Positions 32,623 to 41,402 are shown, counted from the stretch's first letter. The stretch is DNA of 64,000 nt from JAHBVL01 sp963712055 (GCA_963712055.1 CAVQGN010000001.1:186001-250000), one strand, 5' to 3'. Made by a program: numbers and translations. The notes: a model not told the origin generated them from the sequence alone.

Positions 32623-33336
32623 ATGTCTCTGGTTTTCGAGTTTGCCGCCGCCAAAACGAACAAATACGCCTCCCGGGAAAGCGGGGATACGGTGGAACTC
32701 GCCGAGCGACCCACTGGTGGTATCTCCGCCGTCCTCGTGGACGGTCAGGGATCAGGGCAAGCGGCGAAAACACTGAGCATGCAATTGTCCTCCGAAGCCG
32801 TGTCGATGCTGAAAAAGGGCGTGAGGGACGGGGTGGTCGCGAGAGCGGTTCATGACACCTTGTTCGCCTACCGACATGGGAAGGTCTCCTCGACGCTCGA
32901 TATCCTGTCGGTCGATCTGAGAACCTCGAACGTGCTGTCGGCCCGAAATAGCGTCACTCCTCTGATAATGATCGAAAACGGTGAGGTTCGGGTCGCGACC
33001 GCCGCCAACGGCGCGATCGGCGTCCATCACTTTGTCCGTCCCACGGTGCTGCAGCTGCCACTTGCTCCCGATCTCGCCGTGATCGCGTTTACTGATGGGA
33101 TTCAAGGGTCGGGAGCGCGCGGATCGGACGGGCCGTTCAATGTGGTGTCGTTCTTGCAGGAGCGTCCCGAGATCCATGCCGATCCACATGCAATCGCGGA
33201 TCGGGTCCTGGCCGAAGCGATCAACCGCGACAATGGCCGTCCGAAAGACGACATGGCGATCGTGGCGCTGGTAGTCTCTGAGCACGACGAACCAATCGTT
33301 GTGCGCTCAACCGGTGTTCGCATTCCACTGCCCTGA
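32623..33336 (+). CDS. SpoIIE/RsbX-type serine phosphatase
   Basis: A 237-residue PP2C-like phosphatase of the SpoIIE group. Metal-binding aspartates are in AVLVDGQGSGQAAKT, in VIAFTDGIQGSG and in GRPKDDMAIVALVV, the usual three positions. No sensor domain is attached, as in RsbX. Such proteins dephosphorylate anti-sigma antagonist proteins; no anti-sigma kinase or STAS gene is nearby, so its partner is unknown. ATG 32623 is preferred to upstream in-frame codons because similarity begins here. The small P-loop gene follows 26 bases later. Confidence 0.8.
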   Translation: MSLVFEFAAAKTNKYASRESGDTVELAERPTGGISAVLVDGQGSGQAAKTLSMQLSSEAVSMLKKGVRDGVVARAVHDTLFAYRHGKVSSTLDILSVDLRTSNVLSARNSVTPLIMIENGEVRVATAANGAIGVHHFVRPTVLQLPLAPDLAVIAFTDGIQGSGARGSDGPFNVVSFLQERPEIHADPHAIADRVLAEAINRDNGRPKDDMAIVALVVSEHDEPIVVRSTGVRIPLP

Positions 33337-33362
33337 TTCGTTCGAACCGGAAAGGATGCTCG

Positions 33363-33752
33363 ATGACGAATCAGCAGTCCGCCTCCCAGCGCGCCGCAAG
33401 GCGTGTGGTCGTTGTTGGTCCATGCGCATCAGGAAAATCGACCCTGGTTCAGAATCTCAAGAACGCCGGGTATGACGCTTACTCATGCGCGCAGGAGCAC
33501 AGCGTCGTGAGTCGGCTCTTTCTGCATCTGACGCCTGATGTGGTGGTTTTTCTCCATGTCGAACTGGAGGACGTGCGCCGCCGACGCTCCAGCGCCTGGT
33601 CCGAAACCATTTACGACGACCAGCTCCGCCGTCTTGCACCTGCCCGAGAAGCTGCGGATCTCGTTCTTGACACAAGCGTTTTGAGCGAAGCTGACGCTCT
33701 GGAGCAGGCGGTTGCGTTTCTCGAGGGCAATAGCGGAGAGAACAGTTTCTAG
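33363..33752 (+). CDS. small P-loop NTPase, uncharacterised
   Basis: A 129-residue protein with a clear Walker A (VVVVGPCASGKSTLVQNL) and a hydrophobic strand that may carry the Walker B role (PDVVVFLHVELEDVRRRR). The basic DVRRRRSSAW segment resembles a nucleotide-kinase lid. Small kinases and NTPases of this shape are common but I cannot name the substrate. ATG 33363 has AAAGGA seven bases upstream. It lies behind the SpoIIE-type phosphatase, probably in one transcript. Confidence 0.68.
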   Translation: MTNQQSASQRAARRVVVVGPCASGKSTLVQNLKNAGYDAYSCAQEHSVVSRLFLHLTPDVVVFLHVELEDVRRRRSSAWSETIYDDQLRRLAPAREAADLVLDTSVLSEADALEQAVAFLEGNSGENSF

Positions 33753-33792
33753 TTGCCAGCGAACGATCGACCTTCGTTCAACAGCGCCGCAA

Positions 33793-33822
33793 TTGCTCGC
33801 GATTCGTTACCGCACCTACAAT
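33793..33822 (+). promoter_or_regulatory. promoter of the peptide-binding protein gene
   Basis: TTGCTC (33793-33798), 18-bp spacer, TACAAT (33817-33822), predicted start near 33829 and a leader of about 33 bases. It sits in the 109-bp gap after the P-loop gene. Confidence 0.5.
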
Positions 33823-33861
33823 CTGACTGTGACCCTTGAGCAGAAGAGAGTCTCTATCACA

Positions 33862-35496
33862 ATGCATAGAATCGGTACATCCAGCCTGAGACAATCGTGG
33901 ATCGCAGTGTTGCTGACCCTTGTTCTCATGATCGCCGTCTTGCCCGACATTTCAGCGCAGGAATCGGGTGAACCGCTCCAACCGAATCCATCTGGCGATC
34001 AGACGCTCAGCTTGAACGGGCCGATCGTGCTCGAATCGCTGGACCCGGCGTTCAGTCGTGACCTGGAAACGATGTTTGTCGTCCGCCAGGTTTTTGCCGG
34101 ATTGATGCGGTTCGGGGATGAGTTGCAGCCGGTTCCGAACATCGCGTCCGATGTCTCCATCTCCGATGATGGCCTGGTTTACACGTTCAGGCTCGATCCC
34201 GATGCCCGCCTTTACAGTGGCCGGACAATCGTCGCCGACGATGTCGTGTTTTCCCTTCAGCGTGCGCTTGATCCAGCCACAGCGAACGGCAATACCGCTG
34301 CGCTTGCCGGTCCGACCTTTCTGGCCGACATCGCTGGTGCTTCGGAGTTGCTGACTGGTCAGAGCGACACACTGAGTGGAGTCGTGGCGCTCGATGAAAC
34401 GATGGTTCAGATCACTTTGACGAGACCACGGTCGACCTTTCTGATGCGGTTGGCGGCAGCTCCGGCGTCAATCGTCGACAAAGACGATATGTCGCTGGGT
34501 GTGGACTGGTGGCGGACTCCAAACGCGTCAGGTGCGTTTGCCATCGAGGCGATTTTCGACAACGACCGCATTGATCTGGTGGCCAATCAACATTTCGTTG
34601 GCGGTCAGCCGTTGCTGGAAAAGGTCACCCTGCGGATTGGCACGAACGCCTTTGGGCAGTTTTCCTTGTATGAAGAGGATGCGATCGATATGGCGGGTGT
34701 CGATCTTTTCAATGTCGAGCGTGTGTTAGATCCCGAGAATCCGCTGAATGCCGATCTGACCCAGACCCCGCTCTTCGCGACCGAGTACATTGCCTTCGGC
34801 ACTACCTCAGAACCACTCGACGACCCGTTCATTCGCAAGGCGTTAATGCTCGGGTTTCCGCGCGATGAGATCGCCGAGGTCAGTTTTAACGGTCGGGTGG
34901 CGACACCGGAAGGGCTCATCCCGGACAAGATGCTGGGCGTTGATCGCTGGTCGATTGACGGAGCCGACTTCGACCTCGATGCGGCCCGAGCGGCGATTGC
35001 ATCGTCACGCTATGGTTCGGCCGAGGGTGTGCCGCCAATCGAGATCTACGCCGCATCGCCGGCTCGAGCGGAATCGTTCCGCGATTTCATCGAGGAGAAT
35101 CTCGGTCTGAAGATCGAGATCTACGCTGTCGAGTGGTCTGATTTCCTGACCGATCTGACCAATCAGCACTACCCAGCTTATCTTCTCTTCTGGGGAGCCG
35201 ACTACCCCGATCCGGAAACGTTTCTCCTGACCCTGTTCGGCAGCGATTCGTCCGACAACTACATTGGATATTCGAATCCTGCCTTCGACGAACTCCTCGA
35301 TCGCGCAGCCGCCGAACTCGATCCGGTCCTGCGCGCGGCCCTCTATAGTCAAGCCAATCAGATGCTCATGGACGACGGGGTGGTCCTGCCGCTCTACTAC
35401 GACGTCGCCTACACCTTGATCAAACCATGGGTCAGAAATCTGACTGTGACGCCACTAGGCGTGCTCTATCTCGATCAAGTCTGGATCGAGCGATGA
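33862..35496 (+). CDS. ABC transporter peptide-binding protein (SBP family 5), exported
   Basis: A 544-residue extracytoplasmic solute-binding protein of the oligopeptide/nickel-binding family 5. The N-terminus is a signal peptide: basic MHRIGTSSLRQSW, hydrophobic IAVLLTLVLMIAVLP and an AxA-like site DISAQE; there is no lipobox cysteine. Family features are LDPAFSRDLETMFVVRQVF, TFRLDPDARLYSGRTIVADD and ADYPDPETFLLTLFG. No permease or ATPase genes are adjacent, so it is an orphan here. ATG 33862 is chosen for the signal peptide. The following GNAT gene overlaps its stop codon (ATGA). Confidence 0.88.
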   Translation: MHRIGTSSLRQSWIAVLLTLVLMIAVLPDISAQESGEPLQPNPSGDQTLSLNGPIVLESLDPAFSRDLETMFVVRQVFAGLMRFGDELQPVPNIASDVSISDDGLVYTFRLDPDARLYSGRTIVADDVVFSLQRALDPATANGNTAALAGPTFLADIAGASELLTGQSDTLSGVVALDETMVQITLTRPRSTFLMRLAAAPASIVDKDDMSLGVDWWRTPNASGAFAIEAIFDNDRIDLVANQHFVGGQPLLEKVTLRIGTNAFGQFSLYEEDAIDMAGVDLFNVERVLDPENPLNADLTQTPLFATEYIAFGTTSEPLDDPFIRKALMLGFPRDEIAEVSFNGRVATPEGLIPDKMLGVDRWSIDGADFDLDAARAAIASSRYGSAEGVPPIEIYAASPARAESFRDFIEENLGLKIEIYAVEWSDFLTDLTNQHYPAYLLFWGADYPDPETFLLTLFGSDSSDNYIGYSNPAFDELLDRAAAELDPVLRAALYSQANQMLMDDGVVLPLYYDVAYTLIKPWVRNLTVTPLGVLYLDQVWIER

Positions 35497-36356
35497 TCCG
35501 GCAGTTGCGAAAGCCAGTTCCTGCGACGGTCGAAGTCCTTGAACTCGCCGACGTCGCGAAACGATCACGTCGCTGGAATCCCTTCATCGATACCGCGTTT
35601 ATCGAGCGCTCGCTGGAGCTGATGCCGGGCCGTTCGGTCTGGATACCATCCACCGAAGAAATCGTAGTCGTTTCTCCCTGGCGAAACCGGCTCGAGGTCG
35701 GCGCAATCAACGCGATCAACGCCGTCGCGCATGCTGACGCGCTCTTTCGCGAGGCGGCGTCGTTGTCGGAAGCACTAGGCGATGAAGGAATTGTTTCGGT
35801 CGAATGGGATGTCGCCAGATCTCCTGGGTTTTTCGAGCGGATCGAGTTCGACTCGCTCCAGGAGATCGTATCGTGGGATCTCGAAGGACGCCAGGAGATT
35901 GCACAGCCTTCCGCAAAATGGCCATCGAGGATCGTCGAACGCCTGGAATCATCCGATCTGGCGGGTCTTGTTCGCCTCGATCATGCGGCTTTCGATTGGC
36001 TCTGGTGGAACAGCGAAGCGGAGTTTCTGACCTATGGCATGCGCCCCGGGGTCGAGATCATAGTTATCGAAATCGACAATGAGATTGTCGGATACATCGG
36101 CTACTCCGATTTCGGAGATTGGGGTCATATCGACCGCATTGCGGTGGCGCCCGCGCTCCAGGGGCAGGGAATCGCGTCCGAGTTGATGCGACTGGCGGTG
36201 GCCAGAATGCGTCGCGCGCGAGCGAAACGGATCGAGCTCAGTACCCAAACGAACAACGTCCGCTCACGTGTGCTCTACGAACATCTCGGTTTCAGGGTCA
36301 ATCCAGCGTCGACCTACCGGGTCTTCGGGCGATACTTTGGTGATCACGGCGCGTGA
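35493..36356 (+). CDS. GNAT-family N-acetyltransferase
   Basis: A 287-residue protein with a clear C-terminal GNAT domain: VGYIGYSDFGDWGHIDRIAV, the acetyl-CoA motif QGQGIASELMRLAV, then LSTQTNNVRSRVLYEHLGF. The N-terminal half is a second, degraded copy of the fold or a lead domain (YxRI-like EWDVARSPGFFERIEFD). ATG 35493 overlaps the peptide-binding protein stop by four bases, so translation is coupled. Substrate unknown. aroC begins 52 bases downstream. Confidence 0.82.
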   Translation: MIRQLRKPVPATVEVLELADVAKRSRRWNPFIDTAFIERSLELMPGRSVWIPSTEEIVVVSPWRNRLEVGAINAINAVAHADALFREAASLSEALGDEGIVSVEWDVARSPGFFERIEFDSLQEIVSWDLEGRQEIAQPSAKWPSRIVERLESSDLAGLVRLDHAAFDWLWWNSEAEFLTYGMRPGVEIIVIEIDNEIVGYIGYSDFGDWGHIDRIAVAPALQGQGIASELMRLAVARMRRARAKRIELSTQTNNVRSRVLYEHLGFRVNPASTYRVFGRYFGDHGA

Positions 36357-36408
36357 CTGACGCGGGTGGCTGATCGGCACACGCGCAACATCAGGGAAGC
36401 AGGAGAGC

Positions 36409-37488
36409 ATGTCGAGCACGTTTGGCAAGATTTTCAAGATCACCACCTGGGGAGAATCGCATGGGCCAGCGCTTGGCGTGGTGGTGGAAGGGTGCCCGGC
36501 CGGAATTCCATTGACTACCGAGGAGATTCAGTTCGAGCTCGATCGACGGCGGGTCGGTCAGAGTAAGGTCACGTCGCCCCGCGACGAAAAAGATCGGGCT
36601 GAGATCCTGTCTGGCGTTTTCGAAGGGGTCACCACCGGAGCGCCGATTTCCCTGATCACCTACAACAAGGATGTCGACTCCTCGAAGTACGAACCCTGGA
36701 GAAACGTGTTTCGTCCGGGCCACGCCGATTACACCTACTGGGCGAAGTATGGGCACCGGGATCATCGCGGTGGCGGACGCTCGTCAGCGCGAGAAACCTG
36801 GGGTCGGGTCGCTGCTGGTGCGATTGCGCGCAAGCTCCTGGCTACTGCTGGTTGTGACGTCTTTGGTTTTGTCGTCGAAATCGGTGGCATTCGCATGGAG
36901 ACGTTCGATCGCGCGGAAATCGAGCAGAACCTGGTGCGATGTCCGGATCCAGTGGCAGCGCAGAAGATGGTCGATGCCATCCTGGAAGCAAAAGAGGCAC
37001 ACGACAGTCTTGGCGGCATTGTCGAGGTCCGTGCGATTGGCACGCCGGTTGGATTGGGCGAACCGATCTATGACAAGGTGGATGCCTTGATCGGTCAGGC
37101 GATGCTCAGCATCCCGGCTGTGAAAGCGGTTGAGATAGGCGAGGGCTTCGCGGTCACGAGGTCACGCGGTTCTCTTTCGAATGACGGTTTTCGCGTCGAG
37201 GATGGTCGTATTCGAACCAGCAGTAACAACGCGGGAGGCACACTGGGCGGACTGACGACCGGCGAGGACCTCGTGGTCAGGATTGCCGTCAAGCCAACCT
37301 CTTCAGTCGCCGTTCCGCAGCAAACGGTCGATACCGATCTCAACGAGCGAGAGATCGTCATCGAGGGTCGCCACGATCCATCGGTCTGCCCGCGGGCCGT
37401 TCCGGTCGCGGAAGCGATGTTGGCGTTGACACTCGCCGATCTGATGCTCCAGCACCGCTCTGCCAGGATTAGCTGGGATGAGGACTAG
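36409..37488 (+). CDS. aroC: chorismate synthase
   Basis: Last step of the shikimate pathway, converting EPSP to chorismate with reduced FMN. The 359-residue protein shows the family signatures GESHGPALGVVVEGCPAG, YGHRDHRGGGRSSARET and the late VCPRAVPVAEAMLAL. AGGAG lies five bases before ATG 36409. It ends four bases inside the convergent methyltransferase gene. Other shikimate genes are not in the window. Confidence 0.96.
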   Translation: MSSTFGKIFKITTWGESHGPALGVVVEGCPAGIPLTTEEIQFELDRRRVGQSKVTSPRDEKDRAEILSGVFEGVTTGAPISLITYNKDVDSSKYEPWRNVFRPGHADYTYWAKYGHRDHRGGGRSSARETWGRVAAGAIARKLLATAGCDVFGFVVEIGGIRMETFDRAEIEQNLVRCPDPVAAQKMVDAILEAKEAHDSLGGIVEVRAIGTPVGLGEPIYDKVDALIGQAMLSIPAVKAVEIGEGFAVTRSRGSLSNDGFRVEDGRIRTSSNNAGGTLGGLTTGEDLVVRIAVKPTSSVAVPQQTVDTDLNEREIVIEGRHDPSVCPRAVPVAEAMLALTLADLMLQHRSARISWDED

Positions 37489-38300
37489 CCGGTTCTGGTG
37501 ACATCGGCAGCTACGATCAGCCGTTCTGACCCGTCGTCGAATGGCTCGAGATCGTACCCACCGTAGAGCACCCAATCCTGGAAACCGGTCAGTTCGAGCA
37601 TCAGTTCAAGCTCGGCGGCCGTCAGGTAGCGGTGGCGGTAGCTGGTCCGAATTCGTTCCAGCCTCCCTTCAGGATTGGAGATTTCGTACCAGAGTACGGT
37701 GTCGATCAGCTGCTCGCTGGGTTTGACCGATCGAGAACTGAACTTGTCGACGGTTTCGCCCGTTTCGAGTTCCCAGGTGCCTTCGAGCGCGACCGAGCCA
37801 TCGAACGACTGCAACATCGCCGGAGTGGGACTGAAAACATCGATCAGCAGCTGTCCGCGCGGATCGAGCGCCTGGAACGCCGCAGTCAGCGCATCGCGTT
37901 GAAGCTCGGACGTTTCGAGATGGAGAAGAACGTCCAACGCCAGGATGATGACACCAAACGGTCCGCCGGGGGCAGTGGCGGCGTCGAGCAATCCTCCCGG
38001 CTGGAGGGTCAGAAGGCTCGTGAGATTGTTCGACGCATTCTTTTCGGCCGCGACGGTCAGCATCGCTGGTGAAGGGTCGAGACCGGTCACACGAAAACCG
38101 AGTTCGGTGATCGGGAGGGCAATCCGTCCGGTACCCACGCCGATTTCGAGCACTGGATCACCGGCAGCCTCCACGAATTGTTGATACATTTCGACATCTG
38201 CCCGGAACGAGTCGTGCTCGAGATCGTATAGTTCTGCGATCCTCCGGTAGGGATCGGTCTCCTCGGCAAACGTCACGGCATCCTTCCCTGTCTTCGACAT
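37485..38300 (-). CDS. class I SAM-dependent methyltransferase
   Basis: A 271-residue methyltransferase with the SAM-binding motif I VLEIGVGTGRIALPI and the acidic end of strand 2 in VTGLDPSPAMLTVA, followed by IILALDVLLHL as motif IV. The C-terminal half carries the beta-rich substrate part (TAAELELMLELTGFQDWVLY). The substrate cannot be told; small-molecule or toxin-resistance methyltransferases share this shape. It converges on aroC and diverges from smpB, and appears to be a single-gene unit. Confidence 0.85.
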   Translation of the reverse strand: MSKTGKDAVTFAEETDPYRRIAELYDLEHDSFRADVEMYQQFVEAAGDPVLEIGVGTGRIALPITELGFRVTGLDPSPAMLTVAAEKNASNNLTSLLTLQPGGLLDAATAPGGPFGVIILALDVLLHLETSELQRDALTAAFQALDPRGQLLIDVFSPTPAMLQSFDGSVALEGTWELETGETVDKFSSRSVKPSEQLIDTVLWYEISNPEGRLERIRTSYRHRYLTAAELELMLELTGFQDWVLYGGYDLEPFDDGSERLIVAADVTRTG

Positions 38301-38339
38301 CGCATTTCACACTATCGAGAAGAGTAACGGACCATCACC

Positions 38340-38819
38340 ATGGCGCAAAAAGTGAAAGAAGACAAACAGGCGTTTCGAGTTGCGGCGAACAATCGACGCG
38401 CCTGGCACGACTACGAGATCATCGAAACACTCGAAACCGGGATCGTGTTGACCGGAAGCGAAATCAAATCGATTCGCGACGGCAAGATGTCGCTGGCCGA
38501 AGCCTATGTTCGTGTCGATAGCGGCGAACTCTGGTTGATTGGTTCGCACATCACTCCTTATGCCTACGGCGGATACGCCAACCATGAAGCAGTGCGACCG
38601 CGGAAACTGCTCGCCCATGCGACTGAGATTCGCATGCTGCAGGAACGGGTCGAGCAAAAGGGGATGACCATCATCCCTCTGAAGGTCGTACTCAAGAACG
38701 GCAAAGCGAAGGTCGATATCGGTGTTGGCAGAGCGAAAAAGAACTACGACAAACGCGCCGCCACCGCAGAACGCCAATCGAAACGCGACGTCGAACGGGA
38801 GTTGCGCGATCGCGGCTGA
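38340..38819 (+). CDS. smpB: SsrA-binding protein SmpB
   Basis: Binds the tRNA-like domain of tmRNA and brings it to stalled ribosomes. The 159-residue protein shows NNRRAWHDYEIIETLETGIV, LTGSEIKSIRDGKMSLAEAY and RPRKLLAHATEI. The basic C-terminal tail (KKNYDKRAATAERQSKRDVE) enters the mRNA channel in known structures. Its RNA partner ssrA is encoded 459 bases downstream on the same strand, with a tandem repeat array between the two. Confidence 0.96.
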   Translation: MAQKVKEDKQAFRVAANNRRAWHDYEIIETLETGIVLTGSEIKSIRDGKMSLAEAYVRVDSGELWLIGSHITPYAYGGYANHEAVRPRKLLAHATEIRMLQERVEQKGMTIIPLKVVLKNGKAKVDIGVGRAKKNYDKRAATAERQSKRDVERELRDRG

Positions 38820-38856
38820 CACCCGACATTCTCGCCAGGCTGACCAGCCACCGGTT

Positions 38857-39146
38857 GTCATTCTGAGCTTGCGCTGTCGTCATTCTGAGCGTGCGAAAAA
38901 CCTCCAGTCACGGAGCAACCCCGCTCGATGCCATCACCGATCTTTCACAGTGAGTTGTCATTCTGAGCGTGCTAGAATCTCCAGTTACGGAGCAACCCCG
39001 CTCGATGCCATCACCGATCTTTCACCGTGAATTGTCATTCTGAGCGTGCGAAGAATCGCCAGTCGTGGAGCAACTCCGCTCGATGCCATCACCGATCTTT
39101 CACCGTGAACTGTCATTCTGAGCGCGCGAAGAATCTCTGGTCAGGG
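38857..39146 (+). repeat. tandem array of about 78-bp units (GTCATTCTGAGCG repeats)
   Basis: GTCATTCTGAGCG begins at 38879, 38957, 39034 and 39112 (spacings 78, 77 and 78), with an extra partial copy at 38857. Each unit continues through GAAGAATC-CCAGT, GGAGCAACCCCGCTCGATG and CCATCACCGATCTTTCAC. Three full units and partial ends fill most of the 459-bp gap between smpB and ssrA. Similar GTCATTCTGAGCG-GAAGAATCTC elements are dispersed in many Chloroflexota genomes, from memory. There are no spacers, so it is not CRISPR. The rest of the gap up to 39260 shows no gene. Confidence 0.85.
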
Positions 39147-39260
39147 CGCAGCAGTTTGAGATGGCCGCGGGCATTCAGCACTCGCCTTGGCCACGACCCG
39201 TGAGGGATACGGTGACAGCGAACGATAACCCCGCCGACGACGATGCCTATCGATCAAATG

Positions 39261-39269
39261 TGCTAAAAT
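39261..39269 (+). promoter_or_regulatory. extended -10 element of ssrA
   Basis: TGCTAAAAT ends nine bases before the mature tmRNA 5' end at 39279. It is a TGn-extended -10 box; no clear -35 is seen. Confidence 0.6.
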
Positions 39270-39278
39270 GTTCGCATT

Positions 39279-39640
39279 GGGGATGTTTGGTTTCGACAGT
39301 GCTGGAGGTTAGTTTACTGCGTGCCGAAGCGCCCATGGCTTCGTAAAAATGGGCAAAAAAAGAACTGGCACTTCTCAGATGCCTCTCGCTGCCTAAGTTA
39401 CACAACCTCTAGTCAGCGCGTTCGACCAGATCTTCTCCTGCCGGAACTGGATCCGAGCGTCACCCAGGTAAGGATGCGATAAGGAAGTCCGTTGGAGCGA
39501 CCTTGTCTAAGCCAGTCCAGCTAACCAGTCGATATCCTGTCGGTGGGACGATCGGCTGGTAAAAAAAACACCGACTACGCACGTAGCATGTATTCGACCG
39601 AGAGTATTGGACGGGGGTTCGACTCCCCCCATCTCCACCA
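39279..39640 (+). ncRNA. ssrA: transfer-messenger RNA (tmRNA)
   Basis: A one-piece tmRNA of about 362 nt. GGGGATG (39279-39285) pairs with CATCTCC before the encoded CCA (39638-39640), closing the acceptor stem; the T arm reads GGGGGTTCGACTCCCCC. The 5' part has TTTGGTTTCGACAG, typical of tmRNA. The tag reading frame at 39352-39396 encodes GKKRTGTSQMPLAA then TAA, with the degradation-signal LAA ending. The start at GGC after the GTAAAAAT stretch is inferred, by analogy with Bacillus tags that begin with GK. Its partner smpB is upstream. Confidence 0.95.
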
Positions 39641-40101
39641 ACGGATCGACGAGGAGCCATCAAATGCCTCCTTTTCTTATCTGGCCGCAGTGATGATTCT
39701 TGAGGAGCTGTTCGACTTATTGCCCTCCATCGCCGGGACGGTCCGCCTACATGCCAATCCTCGAGTGAACAGTTTTGACCAAATTGCTGAGAGGTTGGCT
39801 TCCGCAAGGGTTGTCGAAGTCACTAGGCACTAGCTCAAGAAGGTAACAACCGCTGCGGCTGAACTCATTCAGAAGTGGTCAAAAGCTTTTTTGGGTTGCT
39901 GGACCCATGTTGTAGTTCTGCCATGAGCAATAGCCGAGGTTACGCGAGTTGGAAATCAAGATGGACGGATTGTGAGCATAGGTGCGCGCGATGATATCGT
40001 CGGCTATGTCGGGTTATAGAGGAGCCCGGATTTTTCGTATGTGCCAGATACACAGGTGGCTGCCAATGAGGTAGGTTGGCTGCGAAGGATCGGAGGACGA
40101 G
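39641..40101. other. 461-bp region after ssrA without a supported gene
   Basis: Nothing convincing is seen. A 46-codon frame (39693-39833, MILEELFDLL at the start) is too short and has no recognised match. There is no integrase, and no second copy of the tmRNA 3' end was noticed that would mark an attachment site. GGAGGA before 40102 belongs to the next gene. Confidence 0.5.
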
Positions 40102-41106
40102 ATGAACGCCAAGGCAACAGGGTACATAGGTGACCGTGCGATGAACGCGCGGCTGGGCAGGCGGGCACTGCTGGGGGCCACGGCCACTGCAGCAGGTCTT
40201 GCGTGCGCGCATGCCGACGCGCTCTCGGCTCTGACCCGGCAGGATGCGGGGACGCCCGCCTCATCGAGGGTGGTCGCGCCAGCGGAGATTTTCGTCACAG
40301 GTTTCGACTCACCGGAAGGGCCCGCGTTCGACACGGAGGGCAATTTCTTCTTCGTCAACTGGAACACAGGCGCGATCCTGAAGGTGACGCCAGACGGCCA
40401 GGTGAGTGAGTGGTTCAACACTGGTGGGATCCCCGCCGGGCTGGCCTTTCACCCTGACGGCTCACTCTATGTCGCTGACGAAGGTGACGCCATCCACGGC
40501 ATTATGCGCATAACGCCAGACGGCGACTCGACAATTCTCGTCAACGAATTCGAAGGAACACCGCTCAACGGCTCGAACGACTTGATGTTCGACCAGCAGG
40601 GCGTGCTGTACTTCTCCGACCCATGGCCATGGGGTAACCCCGATGGCGCGTTCTACCGGTACTTTCCGGACGGCAAACTTGAGCTGATCGATACTGGGCT
40701 GCTCTTCCCGAACGGGGTCGCGGTCACTGCTGATGGCTCGTACGCGATTTTGGCTGAGTCCGGAACGAACCGTCTGCTCCGATATCCGATTGCTGCTGAT
40801 GGAACCGTTGGCCCGCGTGAGGAGTGGGTTGTGTTCGACCACGACGGTGGACCCGACGGCATGGCGCTTGGAGCGAATGGAGAACTTTTCATGGCTCACA
40901 GTTGGGCCGGACACGTCGACGTCATCGATCCATCGGGCACCGTCGTCGAGCAGATTCCCGTTCCGGCGCCACACGCTACGAACTGTGCGTTTGGTGGTGA
41001 GGGCAACCGCACGCTGATGGTGACCGAGGTGGAATCGGCGTCGGTCTACCGTCTTGAACTGAGCGTTGCCGGTCTGCCGCTTTACGACGGCCGGAACTAC
41101 GACTAA
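40102..41106 (+). CDS. exported SMP-30/gluconolactonase-like beta-propeller protein
   Basis: A 334-residue protein of the SMP-30/gluconolaconase/LRE family, six-bladed propellers that often hydrolyse sugar lactones. Support: EIFVTGFDSPEGPAFDTEGN, AGLAFHPDGSLYVADE, NGVAVTADGSYAILAE and the metal-ligand-like NDLMFDQQGVLYFSDP. The N-terminus has a twin-arginine-like export signal (LGRRALLGATATAAGLACAHA), so it should act outside the cytoplasm. ATG 40102 follows GGAGGA with good spacing. It is alone on its transcript. True substrate unknown. Confidence 0.82.
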   Translation: MNAKATGYIGDRAMNARLGRRALLGATATAAGLACAHADALSALTRQDAGTPASSRVVAPAEIFVTGFDSPEGPAFDTEGNFFFVNWNTGAILKVTPDGQVSEWFNTGGIPAGLAFHPDGSLYVADEGDAIHGIMRITPDGDSTILVNEFEGTPLNGSNDLMFDQQGVLYFSDPWPWGNPDGAFYRYFPDGKLELIDTGLLFPNGVAVTADGSYAILAESGTNRLLRYPIAADGTVGPREEWVVFDHDGGPDGMALGANGELFMAHSWAGHVDVIDPSGTVVEQIPVPAPHATNCAFGGEGNRTLMVTEVESASVYRLELSVAGLPLYDGRNYD

Positions 41107-41402
41107 TTTCAGTCATTGGTAGCAATTCCTTTATCTGTTTCGAAATTAAACCGCTGGAGAGCTTGCCAAAGGTTGCGGCGAGATCGACGCTTTCAGCCAG
41201 CGAGCCTTTGGGCGTCTGCCCCGACTTGTCTTCCGACACTCCAGGAGTCCGTCGTGGTTAGACGAGTTACCCGTTCGTACGACCCTGAGAACGCGCTTTT
41301 TCAACACCTAAAGGCGTAGCAGTTTCACCCGCCAAGACGTATTCTTCGCAGGAAGTGATGGTCGGCACCTCGCTTGAAGTTCAGTCAATTGCGGCGCTGT
41401 AA
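41107..41402. other. 296-bp intergenic region, no gene seen
   Basis: The start of this region is more AT-rich than its surroundings (TTTCGAAATTAAACC near 41140). Only short frames with no family resemblance are present. It presumably contains the promoter of the cysteine-rich gene at 41403, but no clear box was identified. Confidence 0.4.

Noticed and set aside
38857..39146. CRISPR array
   Set aside because: The units are contiguous 77-78 bp repeats without unique spacers, and no cas genes are present.
39543..39833. Open frame spanning the tmRNA 3' end
   Set aside because: It runs through the tRNA-like domain of ssrA; the part after ssrA is only 46 codons from an ATG and has no match or ribosome-binding site of note.
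39640..40101. Integrated element at the ssrA attachment site
   Set aside because: No integrase gene and no repeated tmRNA 3' end were found in the window.
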